Origin: Mycoemilia scoparia
Taxonomy: Eukaryota > Kickxellomycota > Kickxellomycetes > Kickxellales > Kickxellaceae
Length of the DNA stretch: 20,534 nt
NCBI GenBank assembly: GCA_027575805.1
Contig: JANBPU010000277.1
Span: forward strand, 1 to 20,534
Reading direction: 5' to 3'
The notes under the pieces were generated by a model. The model had not been told where the DNA came from, did no database searches, and worked only from the letters and a program-made list of their open reading frames with translations. A program made the translations under genes and the position numbers. This document shows positions 7,762 through 17,184 of this stretch, piece by piece. Every line of letters begins with the position of its first letter. The first letter of the stretch is position 1.

Positions 7762-8862
7762 TTAAGCCTTATTCCCCAATGCATGGTCAATGCCCTGAGC
7801 TTTTTTAAAATCATCAATGATCTTTTGAGGAACAGTTGCAGGGTTGAATCCAAAAGCAATCATAATGTTCCTAGCAGCAGTATCTGCTGCTTCATTTGTT
7901 AATCTACAATCTGTTTCCTCACAAATATACTTTGCCATGATAAATAATGCATCTGCATTATATTTACCCTTCCATTTCAACTCGTCACAGATTCCATTAA
8001 GGATTCCATACAACAAAGTAAGAGTGGTTTTGAAATCATTTTGAATAGATTTCATCTTGTCACCATCTATTTTGCAAGCCTTATCAGTTAAGTATGAATG
8101 TTTTTGAACCATCTGGTAAAGAATAAACATACAAACAGTTGTGTGGCACAATCTTTTATGACTTTCAGTGTCTGTTGGTTCATCCATAAGTGTGGGGTTC
8201 TTGGAAAATATAAACGAAACAAGATAGTGGAAAAAATTCATTTCAAAGCTTATTCCAGAGATTATTTTTTCTTCATTAGACCGTAGTGGTATTTTATTAA
8301 AAACCTTATAACTCCCACTTGGTGCTTCTTGTGCTGCTTTGTAGGCCATACTGATGCTTGCCGAATAATTTTTTTTCTGTATGACTGCTTCAATTTCTTG
8401 AAATTTCATTTTTGTTGTCTCAGAGAGGTGTTGAGATATTTCATTGATATTTCTAGTATTGAAGAGTTTTTGAAGAGTACCTTCATCAAGATGTTTTTCA
8501 TAGAGCTTCAATTGCCTTTCTGCATACCAATTTCCTGTATTGTTAAAAGTTCTCTTTTCAAGTATTTCTTCTTGAACGGCTTTTCTTTTCTTTGAAGAAG
8601 AGGTAGACATTGAAGAAATACCTTCAGAGTCAGGCTGGTTGGGATGATGACAAGGTTGTACAAAAGAGCTAGCAGAGTTGCCAGGAAGCAGAGATTGACA
8701 ACCAATTTTCTCAGGACTATTATTGACAGTGTCCCTTCCAACTGATTGAGTATTTTCTCTTGTCAAAAACCTAATAGACATAACATCTTTGTGCTTTGGA
8801 GGAGAAAGAGCTGGCTCATTGGAACCTCCAATAAAAGAAATTTGAGTACCTTTCTTACCCAT
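7762..8862 (-). CDS. Inverted gene pair, left copy (366 aa, family not recognised)
   Basis: A single-exon gene with ATG at 8862. It pairs with the gene at 19169 in the opposite arm. Conserved blocks are the N-terminus (about 1-30, GTQISFIGGSNEPALS), EKRTFN (102-107), EISQHLSETTKMKF (141-154), SGSYKVFN (182-189), the long stretch from YLVSFIFSKNPTL to CKI (213-265) and the region 294-338. Variable segments lie between them, notably 35-100 and 190-212. This copy has a basic SSSKKRK stretch (88-94) that could be a nuclear-import signal and is missing in the partner. The core is predicted helical with Cys and His residues (RLCHTTVCMF), and no signal peptide is seen. The complete C-terminus (AQGIDHALGNKA) suggests this is the more intact copy. 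Confidence 0.8.
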   Translation of the reverse strand: MGKKGTQISFIGGSNEPALSPPKHKDVMSIRFLTRENTQSVGRDTVNNSPEKIGCQSLLPGNSASSFVQPCHHPNQPDSEGISSMSTSSSKKRKAVQEEILEKRTFNNTGNWYAERQLKLYEKHLDEGTLQKLFNTRNINEISQHLSETTKMKFQEIEAVIQKKNYSASISMAYKAAQEAPSGSYKVFNKIPLRSNEEKIISGISFEMNFFHYLVSFIFSKNPTLMDEPTDTESHKRLCHTTVCMFILYQMVQKHSYLTDKACKIDGDKMKSIQNDFKTTLTLLYGILNGICDELKWKGKYNADALFIMAKYICEETDCRLTNEAADTAARNIMIAFGFNPATVPQKIIDDFKKAQGIDHALGNKA

Positions 8863-8937
8863 GGTATGTGGATATGTGAAAAAGGGAAGCAGGGGGGAAA
8901 AAGTTAAAAATTTAGTATAGATGCAGAAACTGCCCAG

Positions 8938-8945
8938 TATTTATA
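8938..8945 (-). promoter_or_regulatory. TATA box of the left-arm gene
   Basis: TATAAATA on the minus strand (followed by CTGGGCAG) lies 76 nt from the start codon. The same sequence sits at 19078-19085 in the other arm, inside a leader that is almost unchanged, so both copies inherited the promoter. Confidence 0.7.
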
Positions 8946-9285
8946 CCCTTCAACTAAGATAAAGAGAGAGTCTATAAAGAAATTACATATAGTTTATTAT
9001 AAAATTATAGTACACACTTTAAACTTTGGAAATGCCAGAAAAGTTTCACTTTTTGTCAATAGCAACAATTTTTTTTCTAAAAAATGGTAACAAAGTGTGA
9101 AATTTGTTCAAAAGGAAAAATTGGTTTACTAGCTTGTGTGATTATTTGTCTAGCATTTTATATACTTTAGCCATAATATTCATGCTCTGAAGCCAATTTT
9201 GGCTATAAAATGGTATTTTAGTCCAATGGTTTAAATTTGTGAATTTAGACTTTTTTACATCGTATTGTATTTGAATAAAAGGAAA

Positions 9286-9366
9286 ATGGGAGATAATTTT
9301 TGAAGGACGAATGTTTACTAGTAAAACCCAACATCCATTTGGCTATGATTGCCCTTATAGCCATAG
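9286..9366 (+). mobile_element. MITE copy 2 (right half missing)
   Basis: The left terminal repeat 'agataatttttgaagga' and inner block 'tttactagtaaaac...catccatttggct' match the complete copy at 14764. The right terminal repeat is not found. It sits about 180 nt inside the left repeat arm. Confidence 0.65.
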
Positions 9367-9491
9367 TCTATTCCGCATCCATGAATCAAACAATGCGGTA
9401 AATCTAATCACACATATTACTATATCTCTGTACTTTGTTCCAGCTAGATCTCAATATCAATAGTAGAGCAATTATTTCCATTTAAATAAAC

Positions 9492-9497
9492 TTTATT
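9492..9497 (-). terminator. Poly(A) signal of the four-helix membrane protein gene
   Basis: AATAAA on the minus strand lies about 110 nt past the stop codon at 9607. Confidence 0.4.
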
Positions 9498-9606
9498 CTA
9501 TTCAACTTGATATTTTACAAAAGGTTTAACTAGTAAATTGAAAATGATAAAAATCTGATTACCAGCCTGCAGGGTCACTATATAAGTCCAAAATACATCA
9601 TTAACC

Positions 9607-10913
9607 CTAATGTCCAGATCTCTTGACTTTTGACCCACACGGTAAACTGACTGCGATATATCCCCTATAAAGAGCTACTGTAAGGTTGACAAAAAGGGAA
9701 ATGAGACTCCCAACAATACTAGCAAGGGAAATGAAGTTTACATAATCTAGGTCAAGTATAAATATTCTAGAGTTATAGAGCGGCCAAGAATTCATTATAG
9801 TCAACGAAAGCCTAAACATTTATAAAGCATTAGGGAGATGATTACAGTTTTGGACAATAAGAAAAGCTTGGTTTTGTATTACATTTACTTACATTAAAAG
9901 CAAGAGCCCCAATCCTACAGATGTTTTGTAATATGTCCTTTCTTGGATCCTGCTATAAAGTTAAACAACAATTGTAACCCAAACCTTGGTATACACAAAA
10001 ATAATAAAAGAGTTGAGTGAAAGTAGTATTTACATCATTTTGCCAGAATTAAATACATCTGCCCGATTTTTTACGCGAGAAACAAATAGTGCAAATTTAA
10101 AGTACATCTCAAGATGAATAACAAATATGAAAATTAGAATCACTATCTGGAAACACATTGATAATCCTGCTATCATCTCGACCTTAGACTAATTCAAATA
10201 TTTAAGATGCAAGCGTTTTTAGCATTAAAATATCTATAAATAAAGCAAAGAGTTGATTTAGTTTAACTTACCGTAGGAGCAAAGTCGATGACTATTGAAA
10301 GACCCATAGTTCCAGATGTTAATGCAAGCAATATACTTATTATAGAAAGCAAGAGCAAGGAAAATTTTGTTTTAAATTGAAGGACACGAAATAAATTTAA
10401 ATAACCAAATCTCCCTTTAGAAGATTTCTCATTGTGGTGTGTTAGCATGTTGTTTTGTCCTTGATGAATTTCGTCTGACAAATCGATATCTTCAAGGATG
10501 ATATCATCACTATCATTATAATGGGTACCAATTTCAGCTGCTGATGATCTCTGAGCAAGACGGTTTGCTTTAGACATCGCCTTATTCTTTATACCAAAAT
10601 TGCGAACTTTAGTTTTAACGATATCATCGAGCTCATTAACCCAACCAAAAACATTATCTTCCATATCCCTAAGATCAGAATTGTAGCTTGCTCCTATGTC
10701 TGTGTTGCTACCTGCTGAATCTTGATATCTCTTGGCCTTTTTGTTGAAATCGCTTGCATGCTTTTGGTAATTCTCTAGCCTCTTTTTCATTGTTTTTATA
10801 TCGTCAGCTGTTGGGTCTAGTATCAGTCGAGTGAGGGCACTAAATTCGTCATACTCGTTCCACAAATAGTCGTGAACCTTTTCAGCCTCATGAAATAAAG
10901 AAAGAATATCCAT
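9607..10913 (-). CDS. Four-exon membrane protein with coiled N-terminus and four helices (351 aa)
   Basis: My splice model is exons 10913-10272, 10182-10034, 9952-9893 and 9811-9607, with introns of 89, 81 and 81 nt. Donors are GTAAGT, GTAAAT and GTAAGT, all acceptors are AG, and the frame stays open throughout. The first ~170 residues are soluble, charged and helical (KRLENYQKHASDFNKKAKR near 44-62; acidic DDIILEDIDLSDE near 136-148). Hydrophobic spans lie at about 184-208, 218-236, 275-291 and 309-331, and a short basic tail ends the protein. The first exon alone would read as a 216 aa one-span protein, because its stop lies inside intron 1. The 3' acceptor of intron 2 is a tandem TAGCAG. 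I recognise no family; an organelle or endomembrane protein is likely from topology only. Confidence 0.72.
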
Positions 10914-11055
10914 TTCGTTTTAATTTGACCTGTTTTATAGGTTTCTTATTTTAGAGTAGTTTTAGTAAATAAGTCTTTATACGGATTTAATAAGTGTCGA
11001 AAGGAATGAAAAACAAAAGATATCCCTCATGTTCATTTTTTATATTAAAATGATA

Positions 11056-11145
11056 TATGGATCATAATTTTTGAAGGTGAATATTTATAGGGGCAATCCC
11101 AGCCAAATGTGTGGCTCTATAGCCCTTCAAAAATAACTACCCATA
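11056..11145 (+). mobile_element. MITE copy 3 (90 bp, internally deleted)
   Basis: Both terminal repeats are present ('tggatcataatttttgaagg' and 'cccttcaaaaataactaccca') with TA at each end. The inner part is shortened and contains 'ataggggcaatcccagccaaatg', which matches copy 1 in the opposite sense. It sits between the membrane-protein promoter and the COX7A 3' end. Confidence 0.75.
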
Positions 11146-11149
11146 TGGC

Positions 11150-11600
11150 CCAAAAAGAATTGAATTCTCGCATATTGCAATAACACCTTTGATTATCATG
11201 GTCAAGGAATGGTGTTCTTTATCAAAGTGGTGCTGATTTTAATACACAAGTACAAGAATTATATATATATATTCTTTAATTTTGTGTAGTCTTTGCTGCC
11301 CTTTTATGTAATATCAAAGTAGATTCGCATGAACATTAAACATAAATCAAAGGTTTTATATATGTTATCTTTTAACTCGCACGCATCAAACATCACTTTT
11401 GCAGAAATCAATAGTCGTAGTGGTAGGTAAATAATAAATATTTATATACTCGGACAATAGTTTAATTATTTAAAAACAACAACAGCAACAGGCACAAAAT
11501 CTTCTATATAGTATACGTTGTGGTGAAATGTTGGATTTTCAGCAATAAATTTGCATTTCCATATGTGCCTGTGTATATTCTGTCTTTATGGATAGTGTGA
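11150..11600. other. AT-rich intergenic DNA downstream of COX7A
   Basis: Nothing beyond short AT runs such as 'atatatatat' (about 11261) is recognised. The COX7A 3' UTR lies here, but I see no clear poly(A) hexamer. Confidence 0.4.
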
Positions 11601-11602
11601 AC

Positions 11603-12136
11603 TTAGAAGAATGTCTTCTTTCCCTATAATACCAAATCATCATCGTCATCATTATTCAATATATACAAATTGTTTTATAATTATATTTTGTATATATATA
11701 TTTATCATAAATAATAGTGATAGTAGTAGTAGTAGTAATAATAATAATGTGCTTACGTTGATCAAGCGAAGCAAACCATAACCAGATCCAACAAGACCAA
11801 AGGCAATGAGGCCGTAGGTACTGTAAACCCAAGCGCGAGCAAGGGGGGTGCGTAAGTAAACCGGAGCGTGAGGGTTTTTCTACAACAGGGTTAATTACAC
11901 AGCCAAGGTATAAATGCAATGTTAAATTCTATGTTGCAATGTAAACTGGAGGATTCCAATAAATCACCATGTTACGGATTTCCCCAAACGTTGTAATATG
12001 CATAACCAATTTGGACAACAAATTTGAAGAAAAGCTAATGGAATCATAAAATTCGCGCATCGCTTAATTAATCTGCAAAGTACAAACTGCTACATACCTG
12101 GAAGAAGCGTTGCTTTTCAAGAAGGCTGTCAGACAT
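11603..12136 (-). CDS. COX7A: Cytochrome c oxidase subunit 7A (60 aa, three exons)
   Basis: Exons 12136-12098, 11879-11757 and 11623-11603 join in frame (introns 218 and 133 nt; donors GTATGT and GTAAGC, acceptors AG) into 60 aa. The N-terminus is MSDSLLEKQRFFQ, then KNPHAPVYLRTP, one membrane helix (about 31-53, ending in GYGLLRLIN) and a C-terminal GKKTFF. Length, the N-terminal matrix-facing segment with xPVYLR, and the single helix with Gly-rich GSGYG fit the COX7A family, a nuclear-encoded inner-membrane subunit of respiratory complex IV. No long presequence is visible, as is common for this subunit in fungi. Intron 2 contains a TAG/TAA microsatellite. It is transcribed away from the G-patch gene. 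Assignment is from remembered family features. Confidence 0.8.
11716..11748. repeat. (TAG)n/(TAA)n microsatellite inside COX7A intron 2
   Basis: Plus-strand sequence reads tagtagtag... followed by taataataataa, close to the intron's 5' splice site. It is likely length-variable. Confidence 0.8.
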
Positions 12137-12292
12137 TTTTGTTTAATGTGTTTCCAAGCAATCCTTTAATTTAAAATGAGGTTGTTGATTGACAAGAGGG
12201 AAAGAGATACCAAGACCACATATTGATCGCGTATCTACTCTGTTAAGGAGGCAGCAATCATACCAGCAAACTATATCCCCTTCTCTTTGCTG

Positions 12293-12297
12293 ATTGG
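12293..12297 (-). promoter_or_regulatory. CCAAT box in the COX7A/G-patch shared promoter
   Basis: AGCCAATCA on the minus strand lies about 157 nt upstream of the COX7A ATG, inside the 467-bp divergent intergenic region. Respiratory genes of fungi are commonly controlled by the HAP/CBC CCAAT-binding complex, so a role is plausible but inferred from one short match. A second 'ccagccaaac' follows at about 12305. Confidence 0.45.
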
Positions 12298-12558
12298 CTC
12301 TTCAACCAGCCAAACACTTATTTCTGATTCAAACCCACCCAAGCTTTCAAGCCTACTTTTTTAAGACATGATAAGGCCAAAGCTTCTAATTTGATCTCCA
12401 GCTCACCATACAAAGATCAGATCTATACCAAGATCGTTTTTTTATTTTTTAGTAGTAGTTTACAAAGAATTTTTGAACAACACTCATTGGTTTTTGCAAT
12501 CGCATTTTAATATTTATTGCCATTATTATTATTATTACTATTAAAGCCGCATCGCACG

Positions 12559-12566
12559 TATATATA
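12559..12566 (+). promoter_or_regulatory. TATA-like element of the G-patch gene
   Basis: TATATATA lies 38 nt before the ATG at 12604, which would give a very short 5' leader. It may be fortuitous in AT-rich DNA. Confidence 0.35.
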
Positions 12567-12603
12567 GACAGCATTATATCCACACATATTTTTATACAAT
12601 AAC

Positions 12604-13731
12604 ATGACTCTTTCGTTTGCCGAGGCTCAATTGGCAAAATATGGCTGGAAAAAGTAATTGCTCAAAGCCTGTTTCTTTCTATTATTACTTTCAGACTTGG
12701 ATAAATACTAAGTATTATATCCTTATTGTGTTATTATTAGGGGCGAAGGTCTTGGAAAAAACAATGAAGGTATAACAAGAGCTATTTCCATAGCCATGAA
12801 ACAGGATGTAAAGGGAGTAAGTAATCTATTAATATAAGACTATATACTATACAAGACAGACAAGTGTCTAGAAATAAATGACCATATGATTAACAAATTG
12901 ATGTTACGATCCAAATAGGTTGGTGTCGATTCTAATCAATGGGATAACGATTGGTGGAGTAATATTTATAACAAGGCATCAGGAAATGTCCAAAGTGACA
13001 AAAAGAAGTCAACTAATATGAATACCGACAACAATGACAACGAAGATACCGAAAATCATCAATTCTATAAATCACCTGCTAACTTCAATATCAACAACCC
13101 AGAACTACTGTACCACAGCATGTTTGTCAAAAGCTCAGCTACACCCACAACATTCGATGAAGCCGAAAAAAAGAATTCTACCAAGATAATAGATTCAATA
13201 ACAGCTCTGACAGATGCAGAACTATTTGCTGCTTGTGAAGGACGCACTGCTCGTAAGGGAGCTAGAGGCGAGCAACCTGGAAAACTGAAACGGACAAATG
13301 GAGACGGAATGCCTCGTCTTGAGGTTGTAAAAATGATTGAGGCAGCAATGAGTGGTCAGTATAATGTAGAGTCGACGAAAACACCAGAATTGTCTACATC
13401 TAATACAACGGAATCGTCATCCCAGGAGGAGCACAATATCTCATTGTCGTCGGACCGTAAAAAATCCAAGTCCAAAAAGTTGAGATCTAAGCAGAAGCGG
13501 GACTCAAAATCAACATCTGGTAATGAAAATGATGCTGAGGATAAGAAGAAAAGGAAAAAGAAAGAAAAGAAAGACAAAAAGTCTAGCAAGAAGCGGAAAC
13601 TTGATAGTAGTGATAGCGATGCTGAGATCAACAAGAAGAGTTCGAAAAAACGGGATGAAAGGAAGAAAGATAAAAAGAGAGACAAAAAAGATAAGGGTGA
13701 GAAAAGGCCAAGAAATTCTTCAAAAGAATAG
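12604..13731 (+). CDS. G-patch domain protein, GPATCH4/Tma23 type (312 aa, three exons)
   Basis: Exons 12604-12653, 12741-12816 and 12919-13731 join in frame, with introns of 87 and 102 nt (GTAATT and GTAAGT donors). The G-patch motif is at about 3-35: LSFAEAQLAKYGWKKGEGLGK, then NNEGITRAI. Next comes WDNDWWSNIYNKA (about 50-62), which matches the conserved WW..(V/I)FNKA segment of GPATCH4, and LTDAELFAACEGRTARKGAR (139-158), the second GPATCH4 signature. The tail from about 220 is an almost continuous Lys/Glu/Ser-rich NoLS-like stretch. Known relatives are nucleolar proteins linked to ribosome biogenesis and RNA helicase stimulation, so nucleolar rRNA processing is the likely role. The third exon alone has an internal ATG (13018) that would drop the whole G-patch, so the spliced form is required. 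Poly(A) AATAAA at 13920. Confidence 0.88.
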
Positions 13732-13767
13732 ATATGTAATTGATATAATTGCAGTGTATCTACATGG

Positions 13768-13880
13768 TCAAGGTTCACAAGGCTTTGGGCAAAGTTGGTC
13801 GCCAGGAATTGTGTATTAAATGCCTAGTTATAGGGCCAAAATCTGAAGACCCATTTCTGCCTGCCATACATTTGATCCCA
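13768..13880 (+). repeat. Diverged repeat copy A (tRNA-like box element)
   Basis: About 90 nt here line up with about 14150-14240 ('ggcaaagttggtcgccaggaa' against 'ggcaaagtgggtccccaggaa', then 'atagggccaaaatc' against 'atagggggtcaaatc'), at roughly two-thirds identity by eye. It lies in the 3' UTR region of the G-patch gene. A 95-codon frame over it (13749-14036) is not considered a gene. Confidence 0.5.
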
Positions 13881-13919
13881 ACTGATATCTGGCCACATAG
13901 ACCATTTTTAATGATATTC

Positions 13920-13925
13920 AATAAA
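13920..13925 (+). terminator. Poly(A) signal AATAAA after the G-patch gene
   Basis: AATAAA lies 189 nt past the stop codon. If it is used, repeat copy A is part of the mRNA 3' UTR. Confidence 0.35.
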
Positions 13926-14144
13926 TTGAATTTTCTACTATTATACAACCATTTGTTGTCATTGCTTGCAATCAGCCTAGAACTTAAATCTGTAAGTCAG
14001 AAAATATATTTTAAAAAAAGGCACCGTTTTTTATGACACTTTTGCAAACACTTGGCAATCATGATCACAACACAAAATTCCAACTAAAAACTATGCTGTT
14101 CTTTCTACTGACATCTGAAAATTGGCATTGCTGACTGGTAAAAT

Positions 14145-14250
14145 TTTACACCGTCTATGGCAAAGTGGGTCCCCAGGAAATGTATACCGAATTGGTTGGT
14201 GATAGGGGGTCAAATCCCGAGGATGCACTTCTGTCCATTTAACACGCAAT
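14145..14250 (+). repeat. Diverged repeat copy B with A-box and B-box like sequences
   Basis: TGGCAAAGTGGG (about 14158-14170) fits the tRNA A-box pattern, and GGGTCAAATCC (about 14208-14218) fits the B box with one main mismatch. Their spacing is close to that in tRNA genes. A full cloverleaf does not form, because the T-arm stem has only three good pairs, so this is not a functional tRNA. A tRNA-derived SINE relic fits best. Confidence 0.4.
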
Positions 14251-14763
14251 TGCTAGTGAATTTCTACCAATTTTAGCCCTTTATTTTCATTCATTCAAAC
14301 ATCTTGCATATCCAGCAATATACAACAACCATGAATTTTTATTCTATTCCATTGTAATGAATGTCTTCACACCCGGCTTTGCACACACATATATTTGCTA
14401 ATGCTCCAAATCAATAAATACTCCATTAATATGTATGGAAACCTCGTGATTCTAGGGCGGAGTTGATATACCAAAAGAATTTTAGCGGTATGTCCCAAAT
14501 CACAAAATCCAAATCATATTTACATGCATTGCTATATTCCAGAATGATTCGACTATAAGAGACACTCACTCAATAAATCAGACATCCTGCACTAGTTCTG
14601 CACATAAAAAATGTGACCTAATATTTTGAATATGGCAAGATTTCTCTATTGATCAAATGTATGGTAGGCAGAAATGGACCCTCATGTTTTGGCCCAATCA
14701 AAAGCCAATTTGTATGCAATTTCTGGAAGGCGCTTTTGCCTAAGGCCTTTTGAAATCTGACCA
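14251..14763. other. Intergenic DNA between repeat B and MITE copy 4
   Basis: No gene, RNA or repeat is recognised in this AT-rich stretch. Confidence 0.4.
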
Positions 14764-14882
14764 TATGGGTAATGATTTTTGAAGGGTGAAGGTTTACTGG
14801 TAAAACTGGACATCCATTTGACTGTGATTGCCCCTATAATAATCAGTCACCAAAGTTTACCCTTCAAAAATTATTGCCCATA
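14764..14882 (+). mobile_element. MITE copy 4, the best-preserved (119 bp)
   Basis: Terminal inverted repeats 'tgggtaatgatttttgaagg' and 'ccttcaaaaattattgccca' are nearly perfect and flanked by TA on both sides, as in Tc1/mariner-derived MITEs. The inner part has 'tttactggtaaaactggaca' and 'tgattgcccctataat'. It has no coding capacity. It serves as the reference for the other copies. Confidence 0.88.
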
Positions 14883-15365
14883 TGGAAAAAGATACTTGAA
14901 AATACAAATAACTGAGCAATAAAAGACGTCATGAGGGCTTTACTTATACTTGTTATTTTCGGGGCTACGGAATGTACATATAAACAAAAAATATTCAGGG
15001 GCAAGTGGGTTGTAAATACAAAGCTATGCTACAACGTATACTCTGTTATGAATCACAACGTTTAAAAGTATGACTGATAGAGGCGTAGAACTGAAAATTG
15101 GTCGAAAAGTTGCTGTTCCGTTCTAGATAGCGTTTGAATCAAAAATGGTCCTTTCCTGTGGCATTTATAGGACACCCACAAAAGTAATGCAATTGGCTCA
15201 TAGGAATATTAGTCTCCCTGCCTTCAGAAAGACAAAAACACTGGCATTTATCAAGCAAAAGCCACACATGTTCAGCTGAGATAAGATAATAGTTCCCTCC
15301 CCCTCCTCCAATACAAGCACAACCGGTGTGGCTTGTGTCTTTATGTACTGGTATCGGAATATAAA
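14883..15365. other. Intergenic DNA between MITE copies 4 and 5
   Basis: An 88-codon minus-strand frame (15139-15405) overlaps the next MITE and has no family motif. I see nothing else supportable. Confidence 0.35.
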
Positions 15366-15472
15366 TATGGGCAATTATTTTTAGATGATACCTTTTGTCC
15401 ATCAATGATTATAGGGATAACCACAGCTTATTAGAAAATGATCACCATCCTTCAAAAATAATAGCTCGTGTA
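15366..15472 (-). mobile_element. MITE copy 5 (107 bp, diverged)
   Basis: The left end 'tatgggcaattatttttag' and the right end 'atccttcaaaaataatagctcgtgta' match the family ends with TA at both borders. The inner part ('tgattatagggataacca') matches the inverted orientation. The left arm has lost the GAAGG part of the terminal repeat. Confidence 0.62.
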
Positions 15473-15981
15473 TGCTTTATTTTTATGCAGTTAGTTGCTT
15501 GCATTTACAGCAAATGTATATTTGTTCTAACTCACACTCACACATAGACATCCACACATTGTCTCTCTTTTTTCTTTATTTCTTTGTATAGATATACGGA
15601 ATAGAATATAATGTCAAATCACATGGATCCCTTTTGACGCCAAGTAGGGGGTGCATAATTGTGTAAACTGAGATAAGCCACAAAACAACATTGCTTGAGC
15701 GTTTTTGTTACAAAAGTAATCCATGGGGATTGTTATGTACATTTCAAATATATAATTACTTGCTTTTATCTTATTCCTTAAATATTAGATAACACTAGAT
15801 AGTATAATAAAAATCAGTTTATTACCTTTTTTGTTGGCATTTAGTAGTGTCTATTTAGCCAAGATTTTTTTACCTGCCATGTTTATATATCTTTATTATT
15901 AATCTATATACTGTTTTATAAATCAAGCTTCAGTCCCATTCGCTGATGTGAAATCCTCTAGGTGCTTGATCAATTTGTCCC
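15473..15981. other. AT-rich spacer between MITE copies 5 and 6
   Basis: Only AT-rich sequence with no supportable gene or RNA. Confidence 0.4.
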
Positions 15982-16100
15982 TATGGATCATAATTTTTGA
16001 AGGGTGAAAGTTCACTAGTAAAACTGGACATTCATTTGGCTGTCATTGCGCCTATAATCATTGGCCTCCAAAAGGTACCTTTCAAAAATTATTGCCCCTA
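15982..16100 (+). mobile_element. MITE copy 6 (119 bp)
   Basis: It has the same length and orientation as copy 4. The ends are 'tggatcataatttttgaagg' and 'ctttcaaaaattattgcccc', with TA at each border. The inner palindrome region 'ttcactagtaaaactggac' is intact. Confidence 0.87.
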
Positions 16101-17045
16101 TGCTGGCATTCCTTTTTGTGAGGGTGGTAGGAAGTGCATATAGCTGGGTATTGGACATGCTTAACTAAATTGTACAATAATATATTTATTATACCAGTAA
16201 TTTAACCAATTATGCTTATAAATATTCTAGCTCATTAATTAAAGAGGTCTTTCCATTTCTTTTTTAAATCATCTAACATCACTTAATATTTAAAGAATTA
16301 GAAAAAAGTGAGCAATTATAGATTTGAGATGCAAATAGCAATTCCCTGTAATTTATTTAATATCCATAGTATAAACGAAAAGATGTTTTGTAAATTTTTT
16401 ATAGCAGCCAATGAAAACCTATCCATATACAATTTTGGCTACACGATCATGAATACATATTGCACAACATCAAAGAAAGATCTTTGGGTTAGGTGGTTTT
16501 TAAATGGCCACATACCTACATCTACGATCTAGCCCATTGTTGAACTACTTAAAGAGACAATTTGTGGCCAATGCCGTGCTGTATTATGCCATTTACAATG
16601 CGTATGTATGAGTAAAAAACATTCTATCATTTTACGTTTCTCTACACGGCATCAACATTACTAATTCTCAGTGCAACCATTTTTAACGATCTGTTTTTAA
16701 CCCAACTTACAATTTATAATTCAAATACAAACATTAAAAGAAAAGGTTGCGAGAGTGAGTAAGTGAAGGGTTCGATAGAGACAAATTAGGTAATAATATT
16801 AGGGCCACAGTGATCTATAGATTTGCGACTATCAAAAGGAGAACCCCTGAAACCACAAAGCGAATATTGCATAGCAGCGGTGGCATAACTCCTGAAACCG
16901 AGCTCTGCAGTGATGCCATAGATAATGCTCATGCCATTTTTTGAAATCTATGGACAGTGATGCATATAAATGCATATACAATATTGCTGTTCATATTCAC
17001 AATAACTCCTCAAATGGAAACACAAGCACTAAACCAATATGGATA
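16101..17045. other. Long gene-poor stretch before MITE copy 7
   Basis: A 74-codon frame (16308-16532) has no ATG at its opening and no family motif. About 16800-16920 is somewhat GC-richer and has two similar 'cctgaaacc' pieces (16847 and 16892). Nothing can be called. Confidence 0.4.
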
Positions 17046-17184
17046 TATGGGCGATTATTTCTAAAGGGCTATATTAATACTGTGCAGATCAATGCATTTA
17101 TCTATGATAATATATGTTTGCCAATACACATGGCAAAACTGGCCTACTAGTAAAAACTGGCCCTTCAAAAATAACGATCCACAT
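17046..17184 (-). mobile_element. MITE copy 7 (139 bp, with an unusual centre)
   Basis: The ends 'tatgggcgattatttctaaagg' and 'cccttcaaaaataacgatccaca' and the 'ctactagtaaaaactgg' block place it in the family, in inverted orientation. The middle (about 17070-17125) does not match other copies. It lies about 220 nt upstream of the TATA box of the zinc-finger gene. Confidence 0.62.

Larger units (their letters stand above)
7622..9106. repeat. Left arm of a ~1.48 kb inverted repeat
   Basis: The reverse complement of this segment matches 18917-20399. The outer ~140 nt (3' flank) differ at only a few positions. The promoter side (8863-9106) matches over about 240 nt with scattered substitutions. 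Each arm holds one gene reading outward from the inner end. The match stops at 'catagtgaaa' outside and near 'cactttgttac' inside. Arm lengths agree within a few bases despite coding indels. Confidence 0.88.

Noticed and set aside
13356..13778. 140 aa minus-strand frame rich in Leu, Ser and Phe
   Set aside because: It is the antisense shadow of the Lys/Ser-rich tail of the G-patch gene; its composition is fully explained by the plus-strand codons.
13749..14036. 95 aa frame whose MVKVHKALGKVGRQ piece faintly recalls ribosomal protein eS30
   Set aside because: The resemblance stops after a few residues, and the segment aligns instead with a non-coding repeat at 14145-14250.
15139..15405. 88 aa minus-strand frame with many Cys and His
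   Set aside because: Its N-terminal end runs into a MITE copy and the Cys/His spacing fits no known finger.
16741..16800. Possible tRNA B box (GGTTCGATAG)
   Set aside because: No matching A box or acceptor stem at tRNA distance.
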